Below, piece after piece: positions 35,630-46,200 of a stretch of DNA of 57,049 nt; position 1 is the first letter of the stretch; every line of letters starts with the position of its first letter. Under the pieces are notes generated by a model, which was not told the DNA's origin, did no database searches, and saw nothing but the letters and a program-made list of their open reading frames with translations. Source of the DNA: CAZLMW01 sp964560875 (GTDB lineage Bacteria > Myxococcota_A > UBA9042); contig CAZLMW010000047.1 of assembly GCA_964560875.1 (NCBI GenBank), forward strand, positions 1-57,049, in the 5' to 3' direction. The translations under genes and the position numbers were made by a program.

Positions 35630-36844
35630 ATGAAAAACCGCACGTTGCTCGTCATCGTGATCGCCGTCGTGGTGCTGAGCCTGCTGGCGATGGCGTCGTT
35701 CTTGAGCGGCGCCAGCGTCGAGGATGTGGGCGAGGGCGAGATGGAGGTCGTCTACCCACGCGACCTGCCCGAAGGCCCCAAACGCAAGGCCAGGCGTCCT
35801 GACAACAAGCCGGAAGACCGCAGCGACGGGCCCGAGCCGGTCGCCGTTCCGCGCAACCTTCCCAAGCTGAACACCAACGTTGGCACCGGGGTCCAGCGCG
35901 CCGTCGGCACGCCGGGCAAAGGCTATGTCGTCATCGATCTCGGCGCGATCGGCCACAGCGACCTGGCCAACAAGATCCTCAAGTGCCACGAGGCCCGCGC
36001 GTCATCTCGGCTTGACAAGGTCCGCGAAGCGACCGGCCTCAACCTCCGCGAAGACGTCGAACAGGTCGGCATCAGCGACGGCGTCATCGCGCTCGGCGGG
36101 CGCCTTGGCACCCTGAAGATCCCCAAAGAGCTCGGCGAGGGTCAACGGTATGGAGACGGCGGCCGCATCTACGAGGTCGCCCGTCAGCCGCGCGACGCCA
36201 AGGCCGGAAAGCCGGACAAGAACAGCGGCAAGCCATGGTTCGTCGCCCGGGTTGGCGATGGCCTGATGCTCGCCGGCGACACGCGCCAAGAGGTGATGAA
36301 AGCGATCGATCGGGCCGAGGGGCGCGAGCGCGCCGAAGTGGCGACCGGTGGACACGCCGATGTGCGCGGCCGGCTGACCGGTTCGGACCTGCAAGAGCTG
36401 CTCGCCGGCGGCGAAAACGACGCGCAACTGGCCCCGATCGCCGAGCTCGCCAAGGGTGTCGCTTTGCGCATGAACGTCGAGGATCACGTGGCGCTGAGCG
36501 TCGACATGGAAGCTGAGGACAAGGGCACCGCCACCGACCTGTCCGCCGCGCTCAAGTCAGCGGTCACGATGGCCCGCCAACTGGCCCGCCGCGAAGGCCA
36601 CAAGAAGACCGCTTGGCTGCTCGACCAGGCGCGCTTTCACAAACCCGGCAACGAAGGATTCGCGCTCGACCTCGCGGTCCCCGGCGACTTCATCCTCAAG
36701 GGCCTTGGCTGCGACAAGGACGGCAACCGAATCGCCGCGCCGCCACCTTCCAAGGCGACGCCGACGGGCAACCAGGGCGTGTCCCTGAATCGATTCTCTG
36801 GGCACCAGCAACAGAGCGCCGCGACAAGTTCGGGCGGATTGTGA
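35630..36844 (+). CDS. Hypothetical protein with single N-terminal membrane anchor
   Basis: A 404-residue protein. ATG at 35630 has GGA at a suitable distance; ATG at 35624 does not. One hydrophobic helix (LLVIVIAVVVLSLLAMASFL) anchors a mostly soluble domain outside the membrane, after a charged Pro/Lys/Arg linker (about 35-75). The soluble part contains YVVIDLGAIGHSDLANKIL and an acidic C-terminal half. No catalytic motif or Cys cluster is apparent. It lies 51 bases downstream of the ABC permease and may be an accessory periplasmic protein. Confidence 0.72.
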   Translation: MKNRTLLVIVIAVVVLSLLAMASFLSGASVEDVGEGEMEVVYPRDLPEGPKRKARRPDNKPEDRSDGPEPVAVPRNLPKLNTNVGTGVQRAVGTPGKGYVVIDLGAIGHSDLANKILKCHEARASSRLDKVREATGLNLREDVEQVGISDGVIALGGRLGTLKIPKELGEGQRYGDGGRIYEVARQPRDAKAGKPDKNSGKPWFVARVGDGLMLAGDTRQEVMKAIDRAEGRERAEVATGGHADVRGRLTGSDLQELLAGGENDAQLAPIAELAKGVALRMNVEDHVALSVDMEAEDKGTATDLSAALKSAVTMARQLARREGHKKTAWLLDQARFHKPGNEGFALDLAVPGDFILKGLGCDKDGNRIAAPPPSKATPTGNQGVSLNRFSGHQQQSAATSSGGL

Positions 36845-36882
36845 GTATTCAGGGACACGCCCCGGTTATGGAGCAGTCATTT

Positions 36883-38175
36883 CTACTTATAGAGCAGGTA
36901 TTTCTTGCGGCTGCGGGAGAAGCGGGCGAGTGACTTGCGCCATGAGGCCTCGATCTTGGCGACGCTTTGCCCCCTGCGCACGCGCTTGAGCACGTCGTAG
37001 GTGCCCCAGACCCGACCAAACCGCGCTTTCTTGAGCACGCGCAGCTTCTTGCCGTGCAGCTTCCGCAAGGTCGTAAACGCCGTGAGCGCCGTCCGTAGCG
37101 GCCGAAACGTACGCGGGTCCGTGACGACCAGGTGGATACCGTGCAGCGCTTTGTTCACCCACCGGCCCTTGTACGGCACATAGCTGATCGGCTCGAAACG
37201 AACGCCGGTCAGTCCAGCCGCGTTCATCGCGCGTGAAAACGCGTCCTTGTCCACCCAGGTCCCGGCAATTCGCTCGAAGAACCGTCCCGCTGCCACGCCG
37301 TCATCCACGTTGAGCCCCGCCCCGCACAACATGCCGGTCGCGACGTACAAGTGCGCGTGATGCGTCTGGGTGATGGCAGTCGACGTTGCCGACCACAGCA
37401 AGCCCGTGTCTTCCCACACCATGTTGCGGCGCCATCCCTTCATCGGAACGACGGTCAGCTTCGCGCCGATCCGCATCTCCTTGTTGTACCAGCGGGCCAG
37501 CTCGCCAACGGTCATCCCGTGCGTCACCGGGATGGGCGCCCACCCGATCACGCTGCGATGGCGCTTCTGGCGCGTCGGCCCCTCGAACAGCAGGCCGCCA
37601 TTGGGATTGGGCCGGTCGAGCACGATGAACGGGATCTTGTTTCGCGCCGCCGCCTTCATCGCCTTGCCCATCGTGGTGACGTAGGTATAGGTCCGCGAGC
37701 CGATATCCTGGATGTCAAAGACGAGCACGTCGAGCTTGCGCAGCGTCGAACGGCTCGGTGCGCTGCTGCAATTGATGCCCTGCAGCGGGATCCCGGTCAC
37801 CGAATCGACGCCGGTTCGGTCCGAGTGGTTATTGCCATGCTCGAGACGAATGCCGTGTTCAGGTCCGTACAGCTGCCGGAGTTGAACCCGCGGATCGTTG
37901 TTGAGCCGGTCGAGCGTCTGTACGCCCTTGCCATCGACACCGGACGTGTTGGTGATGAGCCCGACCCGCTTGCCGGCGACCAGCTTGATCTTGCTCGCAA
38001 ACAACGTGTCCACGCCAAGTTGGACCCGCGGCGCGGCGGAGACGGTGACCGGGGCGACCAGGACAAGAACGGCACAAACCGCGGTGAACGCGATGAATGT
38101 GGGCGTTGGGTCGTGTCTGGAGCCGATGTCGATCAAGGCGGAAGCGGCGTGCAGTTGCCGGGAGCGGCGTGGCAT
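36883..38175 (-). CDS. DUF1343 protein, NamZ-like exo-beta-N-acetylmuramidase
   Basis: A 430-residue protein. A hydrophobic signal (AFTAVCAVLVLVAPVTVSAA) is followed by the DUF1343 domain, including GKRVGLITNTSGVDGKG, YGPEHGIR with the conserved Glu/His, FDIQDIGSRTYTYVTTMG, LDRPNPNGG and THGMTVGELARWYN. Family members remove terminal N-acetylmuramic acid from peptidoglycan fragments, so a role in wall turnover or predation-related wall digestion is plausible. The ATG at 38175 overlaps the upstream gene by 43 bases and has no good ribosome-binding site; TTG at 38136 is an alternative overlapping its stop. Confidence 0.87.
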   Translation of the reverse strand: MPRRSRQLHAASALIDIGSRHDPTPTFIAFTAVCAVLVLVAPVTVSAAPRVQLGVDTLFASKIKLVAGKRVGLITNTSGVDGKGVQTLDRLNNDPRVQLRQLYGPEHGIRLEHGNNHSDRTGVDSVTGIPLQGINCSSAPSRSTLRKLDVLVFDIQDIGSRTYTYVTTMGKAMKAAARNKIPFIVLDRPNPNGGLLFEGPTRQKRHRSVIGWAPIPVTHGMTVGELARWYNKEMRIGAKLTVVPMKGWRRNMVWEDTGLLWSATSTAITQTHHAHLYVATGMLCGAGLNVDDGVAAGRFFERIAGTWVDKDAFSRAMNAAGLTGVRFEPISYVPYKGRWVNKALHGIHLVVTDPRTFRPLRTALTAFTTLRKLHGKKLRVLKKARFGRVWGTYDVLKRVRRGQSVAKIEASWRKSLARFSRSRKKYLLYK

Positions 38176-39176
38176 TTGGCGTTAACACAGTAGCCCCCTG
38201 CTCCACATTCCTTCGATTTTTTGCAGTTCTTGCGCAGACACGTCTTGGACGCCGCATAGCAAGCGAACAAGTTTGGACAATCGCTGCCCTTTTTGCACTT
38301 TTTCGGCTTGCAGTGGTGATCGGCGTCGCACATCTGACCGAGCTTGCATTCGGCGTCCTTCGTGCATCCGGTGTGACAGAGCTTCTCGCCGCCACAGGTG
38401 CAGTCGCTCTTCTTGTAGATGCAGATACCGTTGGGCTTGTTGGAGCACTCCGAGTCGGCCTGGCAGCCCTTGACCTTCATGCAGATTCCGCAGCCGATAA
38501 AGTCGCCCGGAGCCTTACAGGGCCACTGTTTGCACTTCTGTTCGGACGCGCACTGACCGGGCTTCAATCCGCCCCCAGAGCCGCTGTCAGCCGCCGTGGC
38601 CGTGTCCTTGGACCCTGCCGAACCCGCATCCGCAGCCCCCGTCGAGCCCGAATCCATCGCCGAACCCGAATCCGTTGCGGCGCCCGAATCTATCGCAGTA
38701 CCCGAATCGGTCGCGGAGCCAGAATCCGTTGCCGCGCCCGAATCTGTCGCAGCACCCGAATCCGTCGCGGATCCAACGTCCTGCGCAGACGCTGTGTCCG
38801 TCCCAGCGCCGGTGTCAGGTGCCGAAACAGCGTCCGTCCCACTCGCCGTGTCCATGCCAGTCGCCGTGTCCGTCGCAGACGCCGTGTCCGTCGCAGACGC
38901 CGTGTCCGTCGCAGAACCCGTATCCGCTGCAGCACCCGTGTCCTTCGCGATCGCGGTGTCGGTTGCGATCGCCGCGTCCGTCGCGCTGCCTGAATCTATC
39001 CCGGCCGCGGTATCGGTCGCCGAGCCGGTGTCTACGCCGGAAGATGAACCCGTATCGGTTGTCCCGCCGCCCGTCCCCGAGCTTTCGTCGCCGCACGCGG
39101 TCAATCCCATCGTCAGCGTCACGGCAGCCAACATGGCGAGGACCTGCATGGTCTCCGTTGCCTTTCTCGTCCTCAT
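38133..39176 (-). CDS. Repeat-rich lipoprotein with Cys-rich C-terminal domain
   Basis: A 347-residue protein starting MRTRKATETMQ at 39176 (AAGGA upstream). The lipobox is GLTAC (Cys28). Residues about 35-190 are a low-complexity tract built on six-residue units such as SATDSG, AATDSG and SATDTA. The C-terminal 150 residues hold more than twenty cysteines with EGF/knottin-like spacing. The tract should be an extended, acidic stalk lifting the Cys-rich head from the membrane. It overlaps the NamZ-like gene, suggesting coexpression, and is divergent from the kinase at 39289. Confidence 0.82.
   Translation of the reverse strand: MRTRKATETMQVLAMLAAVTLTMGLTACGDESSGTGGGTTDTGSSSGVDTGSATDTAAGIDSGSATDAAIATDTAIAKDTGAAADTGSATDTASATDTASATDTATGMDTASGTDAVSAPDTGAGTDTASAQDVGSATDSGAATDSGAATDSGSATDSGTAIDSGAATDSGSAMDSGSTGAADAGSAGSKDTATAADSGSGGGLKPGQCASEQKCKQWPCKAPGDFIGCGICMKVKGCQADSECSNKPNGICIYKKSDCTCGGEKLCHTGCTKDAECKLGQMCDADHHCKPKKCKKGSDCPNLFACYAASKTCLRKNCKKSKECGAGGYCVNAKCHAAPGNCTPLPP
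38601..39050 (-). repeat. Coding tandem repeat, 18-base period (xATDxG hexapeptides)
   Basis: The stalk of the lipoprotein gene is made of roughly 25 imperfect 18-base units encoding six-residue acidic repeats. Repeats of this type are prone to length change by slippage or unequal crossing-over. The opposite strand stays open for the same reason, and that frame should not be read as part of the kinase. Confidence 0.8.
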
Positions 39177-39199
39177 GGCCATCCTTGGCGACAGGTTCA

Positions 39200-39223
39200 T
39201 TGTCGGCGTCGAGTCGGCGACAA
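39200..39223. promoter_or_regulatory. Inverted repeat between divergent lipoprotein and kinase genes
   Basis: TTGTCG (39200-39205) and CGACAA (39218-39223) form a perfect 6-bp inverted repeat over 12 bases, in the 112-base divergent region. A regulator site is possible; support is positional only. Confidence 0.25.
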
Positions 39224-39288
39224 CCGCCGCTCAAAAGCGCAGAGTACACATAGTAAAGACGACCCGAACTCACGACTACCCGGCCAGC

Positions 39289-42200
39289 ATGCAACTGCAA
39301 CCAGGCGATACGATCGGCGAACTGTACCTGGTCGAGCGCCATCTCGGTGGCGGCGGTATGGGCTCGGTGTACCTGGCCCGTGACACGCAGCTGGGCCGCC
39401 AAGTTGCCATCAAGCTGCTGCACGAAGACGTCGGGTTGGACGAAGAGGCCGACGCACGCTTCCAGCGCGAAGCCCAGGTCATGTCGCGCGTCGTCCACCC
39501 CAATGTCGTCGCGGTCTACGGCTTTGGGCAGCATCGTGGCGCCTGGTACATCTCGATGGAGTACGTCGAGGGCGAAGATCTCGACGACCTGCTCGAACGC
39601 GAAGAACAGGTCGATCTCCAACAAACCGTCGCGATCGCCCGCCAGGTCGCGAGCGGACTCGCCGAAGCGCACGCCCACGGCATCGTCCACCGCGATATCA
39701 AGCCCGGCAACGTGCTGCTGCGGCGGCTTGCGTCCGGCGCGATGCTCGCGAAAGTGGTGGATTTCGGTATCGCGCGCGGTTTCGAGGAAGGTGAGGACGC
39801 CAAGGAGGCGGTCACCGACCGGCACAAGCTGCTTGGCACTCCCGCGTTCATGGCCCCCGAACAGATCCAGCAAGCGCCGCTCAACGGCCAGACCGATCAG
39901 TACGCGCTCGCGGTCATGACCTTCCAGATGCTGACCGGCGACCTGCCGATCTACCGCAAGACGATCCAGGGGATGCTGCTCGCCCACCTCGTCGATACAC
40001 CCGATCACCTCCACCTCGCCGGCGTTGGGCGCGTCGTCAACCGATCGCTCGACCGCGTGCTGCAGACCGCGCTATCCAAGTCGCCCGATGAACGGTTCGG
40101 CAGCGTAATCGAGTTCGCTGAGGCCCTCGAGAAGGCGTCGGGAATCGCGGTCGGCGGCGGTGGACCAGCGGTCCCGTGTCCCTCCTGTAGCCACATGGGT
40201 CGCGACGGCGCGGGCTATTGTGAGCGATGCGGGTCGGCGCTGCCGCTCTCCGCTTGCCCGGCCTGCGCATCGCCTCGCCACGGCGAACGCTACTTCTGTT
40301 CGACGTGTGGCACGTCGTTGCTCACACCCGGCCGGCAGCTCGTCGCGGACGGAGACGGCGCCGCCGCGACCGGGATGGAAGAGGCGATTACCGCCGTCGT
40401 GATCGTCGCGCGTCTCGCAGGCGACTTGCACACCGGAAGTGCGGCCGGGCTCTTGAGCAGCTTCGCACCCCACGTCGAGCGTGAAGGCGGACGGCCGCTC
40501 GCGCTCCTCGGTAGCGAGTGCGTTGCTGCGTTCGGCATCGGCGGTATGCGCGAAGGCGAGATGCAGTCTGCGATCGACACCGCACTCGCCCTGCAACGTG
40601 TCTTCCAGGGAATCCGCGGCATGGACCTGTCGGTGACGCTCCACGTCGGCGTCGCGCTCGGCTCGCTGCGCACACGTGGGCTTGGGTTCGCCTTGGGAAC
40701 GGCCTTTGCCGTCGGCGACGCGGTCGATCTCGCGCGCAACGCTGCCCACTACGCCGATGACGGCGCCGTCCTGATCACCGAGTCCGCGCTGCGCGAGGTC
40801 CGCGGCATCTACGAGCTCGCTTTTCCCACGCCCAACCTCGCCCGGGTCAAGCGTCACCGCGACGTGTCGGCTTCGTTCCGTTTTCAGCGCCGCGGCACGC
40901 TCCATGACGCGTTCGTCGCCCGGAGCGACCAGGTCGATATAATGATGACTTTCGCCGAGCGTTGTCGCAGCGACGGCAAGCTGCACGCGATCCCGCTGCT
41001 CGGTGAGGCCGGCAGCGGCAAATCGCGCCTGCTCGGCGAGTGGATCGACACGCTGCAAACCGCGGAAGGCGACTGGCAGTTGGATGCGGCGCGATGCAGC
41101 GCGATCGGCATTCCTGTTGCCTACGAGCCCTTTGTCGAGATCCTCCGTGCCCGCGCCGGCAGCGACGTAGAAGGCGACGAAGTCAGCGCCGGTTTAACCA
41201 GCCTGCCAGGCCTCTGCACCAACGATGACGATGCCCAGGAGCGCGTCGTCAGCCTCGGTCGGATGATCGGCGTCGATCGCCAAACTACGCTCGATCTCGT
41301 GGTGGCCCGACCGGCAACCGCTGCGGAGAGAACGGCCGCCTTCGACGCGTTCACCGCGTGGTTGCGCGCGTCCTGCGAGAAACGTCCCGAAGCGCTCGTC
41401 CTCGCCGATATGCAGTGGGCCAAACCGACAACCATGGAGCTGCTCGCCCATATCGTGCGGCAATGCGATGACGTCCCGCTGCTGCTTGTGTTGCCGATGC
41501 GTGACGAGCGGGCTGAGCAAATCCTGTCCGAGCTCAATTTGCCGCTGGCCCGCACCCAGACCGTGTCACTCCGCGCGTTCGATGCCGACAAGACCGCAGC
41601 GATGGTGTCCGCCTTGCTCGGCGGCATCGAGGTTCCCGATTCGGTGTGCGAGCGGGTGCACGACTTCGCGCAGGGAAACCCCGGGCGCATCGAGGAAGCG
41701 GTCGAAGCGCTCGCCGAACACGGGGTGTTTCGCTCCGACGATCGTGGCTGGCGCATCACCAGCGAACACCAGGTCCAAGCGGCGCTCGACCGGTCTCTCA
41801 GCGAAGTGGTCCTGGCACGAATCGGACGGGTCCCCCCGGCGGAACGAGCCATCCTGCAGGTCACAGCGGTCGCCGGGAATTTCGCGCCCCTGGGCATGAT
41901 CAGCGCGATGCTGCAGCGCGATGTCGCGGCGAGCGAGATCAGCCAGATTTCCCGGGCCGGTTACATCCTCCCGACGCGGCGAACGCAGTTCGTCGGGGAG
42001 ACGGAATTCCGCCTTCGCCAACGAAGCGTGGCCGAGATCATCGTCAACGCAACACCGCCACAGCACCGCTCCGAGCTGCATCGACGCGCCGCCCGCTGGC
42101 TGATGGATTGGGTCGGACCACGGCCGCCCGGCTTCGGCGCGATGTTGGCCCATCACTTCATGTTCGCCGGCGATGACCGAAACGCCGCCCAGTACCTCGT

Positions 42201-43272
42201 CAAGACGGCGCTCGACGCCCTTCGCGCGTTCGCCAACCGCGACGCATACGACGCATTCGCCGCCGCAGTCGAGGTGGCCGGACAGTGGCATAGCGCTGAA
42301 CCCGAAGACGAAAAGGCGCTCGAGACCCTGATCGAAGCCCTGCTCGGACAGGCCGAAATCGGCTTTCACCTCGGTCAGCTCGAGGCGGCCCGCACCGCGG
42401 CCGAACGCGCCGAGGACCTCACCCAGGACGAAAGCGACGCGGCCACCATCCGGCGCGCACGGGCGTTCATCGTGCAAGGCGAGGTCGCGACACGGTTTGG
42501 CGAATACCACGACGCCATCGCCGCTTTCGGTTTCGCAGCCGCAGCCGCCAGGGCCGGAAACCGAGGACGTGGGCTCGCCGCCGTTGCAACCGGACGTCGT
42601 GCGCTCGTCCTGTACCGCGCCGGCGAGGGCGAAGAGGCCGAAGCATGTGCCCGCGCCGGCCTGTTGGCCTACAGCGACGCGGTGCCCACGCCGGACGTTC
42701 TCAACGGGCTCGGTCGGATGCACACGGTCCTGGGACACACCCACTCACGCGAGGGCAACTACGCGCGCGCCGACAGCTGCTACGAGGTTGGCCGCGATCT
42801 GCACGAACGCGCGGGCGACAAGGTCGGCGCCGCCATGCTCACGCTGTCGATGGGCAACTCGGCTTACCGCAGCGGCGATCTTGATCGCGGCGAGGCGCTT
42901 TACCGCGAGGCTGCGACAACCTGCGCAAAGCTCGACTACATGCAGGGCGAAGTGAACGCGCGAAACAACCTCGCTTACGTCCACATCGATCGAAAACGGC
43001 ACGACCTTGCGCTTGTCGAGCTTGAGGCGGCCGAGGCCCTGATGCGCGACTCCGGTCTGCGGGACATCCTGCCCGACACGCTGCGCCTCATCGCACAGTG
43101 CCGCTTGGCGCGCGGCAACACCCAAGCGGCCATCAGAGCGGCCAAAGAGGCGGTCGAAGTCGCCCTCGATCTCGACAACGAGGGCCTCGCCAAGTCCGCT
43201 CGCGATGTGCTGCAGGAGGCCGAATACCGGGCCGCCGATCCGGGCGCGAACACCACGATCATCGAAGGCTGA
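39289..43272 (+). CDS. Ser/Thr protein kinase with zinc ribbons, cyclase-like, AAA/STAND-type ATPase and TPR regions
   Basis: A 1327-residue protein from ATG 39289. An upstream open frame to 38596 is the antisense of the repeat lipoprotein and is excluded. The kinase domain (about 10-280) has GGGGMGSVY, catalytic Lys42, HRDIKPGN (Asp136) and DFG (158-160), and looks active. Two CxxC zinc ribbons (PCPSC, YCERCG, ACPACA, FCSTCG) lie at about 295-350. A class III cyclase-like domain (about 365-540) lacks obvious metal-binding aspartates. GEAGSGKSRLL (about 567-577) starts an AAA/STAND ATPase, and TPR-like helices fill about 960-1310. The architecture is typical of myxobacterial PknK-like sensors. 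It lies 26 bases before the giant GHKL/DUF3883 gene. Confidence 0.88.
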   Translation: MQLQPGDTIGELYLVERHLGGGGMGSVYLARDTQLGRQVAIKLLHEDVGLDEEADARFQREAQVMSRVVHPNVVAVYGFGQHRGAWYISMEYVEGEDLDDLLEREEQVDLQQTVAIARQVASGLAEAHAHGIVHRDIKPGNVLLRRLASGAMLAKVVDFGIARGFEEGEDAKEAVTDRHKLLGTPAFMAPEQIQQAPLNGQTDQYALAVMTFQMLTGDLPIYRKTIQGMLLAHLVDTPDHLHLAGVGRVVNRSLDRVLQTALSKSPDERFGSVIEFAEALEKASGIAVGGGGPAVPCPSCSHMGRDGAGYCERCGSALPLSACPACASPRHGERYFCSTCGTSLLTPGRQLVADGDGAAATGMEEAITAVVIVARLAGDLHTGSAAGLLSSFAPHVEREGGRPLALLGSECVAAFGIGGMREGEMQSAIDTALALQRVFQGIRGMDLSVTLHVGVALGSLRTRGLGFALGTAFAVGDAVDLARNAAHYADDGAVLITESALREVRGIYELAFPTPNLARVKRHRDVSASFRFQRRGTLHDAFVARSDQVDIMMTFAERCRSDGKLHAIPLLGEAGSGKSRLLGEWIDTLQTAEGDWQLDAARCSAIGIPVAYEPFVEILRARAGSDVEGDEVSAGLTSLPGLCTNDDDAQERVVSLGRMIGVDRQTTLDLVVARPATAAERTAAFDAFTAWLRASCEKRPEALVLADMQWAKPTTMELLAHIVRQCDDVPLLLVLPMRDERAEQILSELNLPLARTQTVSLRAFDADKTAAMVSALLGGIEVPDSVCERVHDFAQGNPGRIEEAVEALAEHGVFRSDDRGWRITSEHQVQAALDRSLSEVVLARIGRVPPAERAILQVTAVAGNFAPLGMISAMLQRDVAASEISQISRAGYILPTRRTQFVGETEFRLRQRSVAEIIVNATPPQHRSELHRRAARWLMDWVGPRPPGFGAMLAHHFMFAGDDRNAAQYLVKTALDALRAFANRDAYDAFAAAVEVAGQWHSAEPEDEKALETLIEALLGQAEIGFHLGQLEAARTAAERAEDLTQDESDAATIRRARAFIVQGEVATRFGEYHDAIAAFGFAAAAARAGNRGRGLAAVATGRRALVLYRAGEGEEAEACARAGLLAYSDAVPTPDVLNGLGRMHTVLGHTHSREGNYARADSCYEVGRDLHERAGDKVGAAMLTLSMGNSAYRSGDLDRGEALYREAATTCAKLDYMQGEVNARNNLAYVHIDRKRHDLALVELEAAEALMRDSGLRDILPDTLRLIAQCRLARGNTQAAIRAAKEAVEVALDLDNEGLAKSARDVLQEAEYRAADPGANTTIIEG

Positions 43273-43298
43273 GCCGCGAACGGCAGTGGCGACGTACG

Positions 43299-46200
43299 AT
43301 GTCGAGCCGATACGATGGTGTGTCCATGCAAGCACACAACAACTGGTTGACGCCGGCTTTGCGCGCCTTTCGTCAGCGCCTGACAGGAACCGATAGCGGC
43401 TTGTTCGTCACGCTGGCGCTCAACATGTTCCGTGAGCGAAAGGATCTCGCGCGGCCAGCGGACATGACCGTTCAGACCGTCGCGGCTCACCTTGTCACCG
43501 CACACTACCTCGATGAACCGACTGGGCTGCGGGAGCTCTTGCGCACGACGGCGAAGACCGAGCGCTTCCGAGCCAACGCCTACGCCGACCGCGTCTTCCT
43601 CGAGCTGCTGCAAAACACCGAAGATGCGCTGCGGGGCGCCGGCCGAAACGGTGCGCTCCTGGTTCGAGCGGAGCGCGACGAGGGCAGGTCCTGGATCGTC
43701 TTGGAACATGATGGCAAGGCATTCGACGCCGGCGATGTCGACGCGTTTCGGTGCATGTACAGCAGCAGCAAGCATGCAGACCCCGATCGGATCGGGCAGT
43801 TCGGCGTTGGAATCAAGAGCATTCTGTCGGTGGCGGACGCGCTGGAGCTTCACTCGGGCGGCTTTCATCTGCGGTTTGCGCCGCACCCGGGCCTGCCCGA
43901 CGCGCCGCTTTTTCTGCTGCCCGTCGCGTGCGTTTCGCGTCGCTCCAATGTCGAGCTCAACGAGCGACGCGGGGTCCACCTCCGCCTGCGTTGGTCCCGC
44001 GGCACCTCACGAACCGATCAACTCGTCGATCGCCTGTTGGCCGGCTTTGCCGCAGAGTCGATTGCGTTTCTCAGGCGTGTTCAGGCCGTGGAGGCCAAGG
44101 GCGCAATCCGCTACGAGAAGCAGGTTCGAAAACCTGTCGTCAAAGGCCTTGGGCGATGCACGCTCAGCGGACCGAACCGACCGGCCGTCGAGCTGCTCAA
44201 GGTCGGCGACAGCCGCGACGTGGAGGTCGGCATCCTGGCCGAGAGGCGCGGCAATCGTCTGCGTCTACGCCCGGCGGAGGGTCGAGCACGCCACATCCAC
44301 GCGTATTTTCCGACGTCGCAGGACTCGGGGACTTCGATGTTGTTGCACGGTCGTTTTGTGCTCAAAGACGACCGCGAGTCGCTCGATATCGCGACGTCGA
44401 AGCATCGCCGCGAGAACGTCGCAGTGATGCAGAAAATTGCCGCCCACGTCGGCGATCTGATCCAACTCCTGGCCGCGTTACCGAGGCTCGACGCGGCTCG
44501 CCTGCCGTCGATCGTGTTGGGTGACGCGGCGGAACTGGGGGTGCTGCTGCAACGATTCGACGACCTTGATGCGAGCGCTGAGCGGGCGCTCGAGCATGGC
44601 ATGGCGCCCGGCCAGGTGTTGCGGTGTCTGCTGGCCCGAAAAGTGGCTGGTCTTCCGCTGTTCACGGCGCTGGACGGCGGCCTCCGACGCGGAAAGGAGC
44701 TGCTCTTCGGCGGTCGTATCCACGATCTTTGGCACGCAGCGATCGACGACGACGCCCGCTTGCCAGACGAGACGGTTGCTCGATGGCTGGGCGACGCGCC
44801 ACTGGCACGTTTCGGCGTACCCGAGGCTGGAGTCGCACAGGCGCGCAGAGCGTTTAGGTCGGTCAAAGCCGAGGCCGCGATCGGAGGTGTCCGCCCGATG
44901 CAGCGCGATGACGGTCGGTCGGCGGCACGCGTGGCGTTGGCGGTCGCGCTGCACCGTGCATTCGCACATGCGGACGACGGTTCTGGATTCTCCGCCGAGC
45001 TGGGTCCGCTGCCACTTCCGGTTACCGGCGACGGCCGCCGCGCGCTCTTCTTCGAGCCGGCGATCGATCGGCCGCGAGCGGAGGCGATCGCGCACCTGGA
45101 CATGGGATCGGTGTCGGTGAGCTCGTTGCAAGGCATCGCCGACGCAGACATCGCCACCGTTCGCGGCCACTTGGCTCGTCTCGGCACTGTCGGGACCGAC
45201 GATTTCGCCGTCCTTCGGCAGTGCAATGCCATGCGGCGCCGCGCTCGGACCGCCACCGACCATGAGCGGCTGCTGCGCGTCCTGGCGGTCGTCGCGCGCG
45301 ACGCGCAGATCCGATCCGACGATCACCCGTTGGCCCCGGTTTGGACGCGGCTGTTTGGGCTCGGCAAGGCTTGGCGGGCAGGCGATGACGCCGGCAGGCT
45401 TGCTACGATCGCGGTTTGGAAAAGCCGCATGCACCTGCCTGTCCTCGCGGGCACGTGGCGGCCGGCGTGTCATGTCTCAGTCCGCAAGCAGCCGGGTGTG
45501 CCTCGAACGCACGTGGTCGACCTGGACCGCGTCGCAGCAATCCTCGGACGACGCGCCAAGGCTGCGAAGGCAGCGCAGTTCGCAGTGGGATTGGGGGCGC
45601 ATCCTGGCGTGCCGTTGATGCTTTGGGTCTGTTTGCCGTGGGATGACACTGGCGATCGGGAACACGAGATCGCAGAGTTCAGACGCGTCGTGCCGGCCGC
45701 CGCGCATGATGCCTCGCTCGACGGCCCCTACACCCGACTCTGGACGGGCTTCTTTCGCCACTTTGGCAAGCTGGTTCGGCGGAAGTACGACGCGCGCTAC
45801 ATCGACGCGAAAGTCGGCGAGCGTCCGCACCACAATTGTCACGGTTGGAAGGCGAGCGACACCGCGGCGTACAAGGCATGCTTCAATGCGAATGACGCGC
45901 CATTGCCGCTTGGGTGGGCGGGGTTGCCACCGCGGTTGGGAAAAACGGCCGTCCGCAAGCTGCTGCTCGACGGCGGCTGGCACGAGTTTGCGCACGTGCC
46001 GCTGTGGCAAACATGGAACCTGGGGCGCAGCGCGAATCGACGCATTGGTCCGCGCGGTCATTTTCCGACGATGTTGAGCGACGAGCTGCGCCAGGCCGCT
46101 GTACTGCGCGCGGCTGTCGCCCCCAACGAGACTTCGCCGACGAGGTTGCGTGCGGCACGCGACGTCTACCGCATCGAGCAACTGCCCGCGGACGCCGGTG

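Noticed and set aside
38596..39288. 231-codon N-terminal extension of the kinase (PESVAEPESVA repeats)
   Set aside because: It is the opposite strand of the lipoprotein hexapeptide repeat; the kinase domain starts at 39289, just before the GGGGMGS loop.
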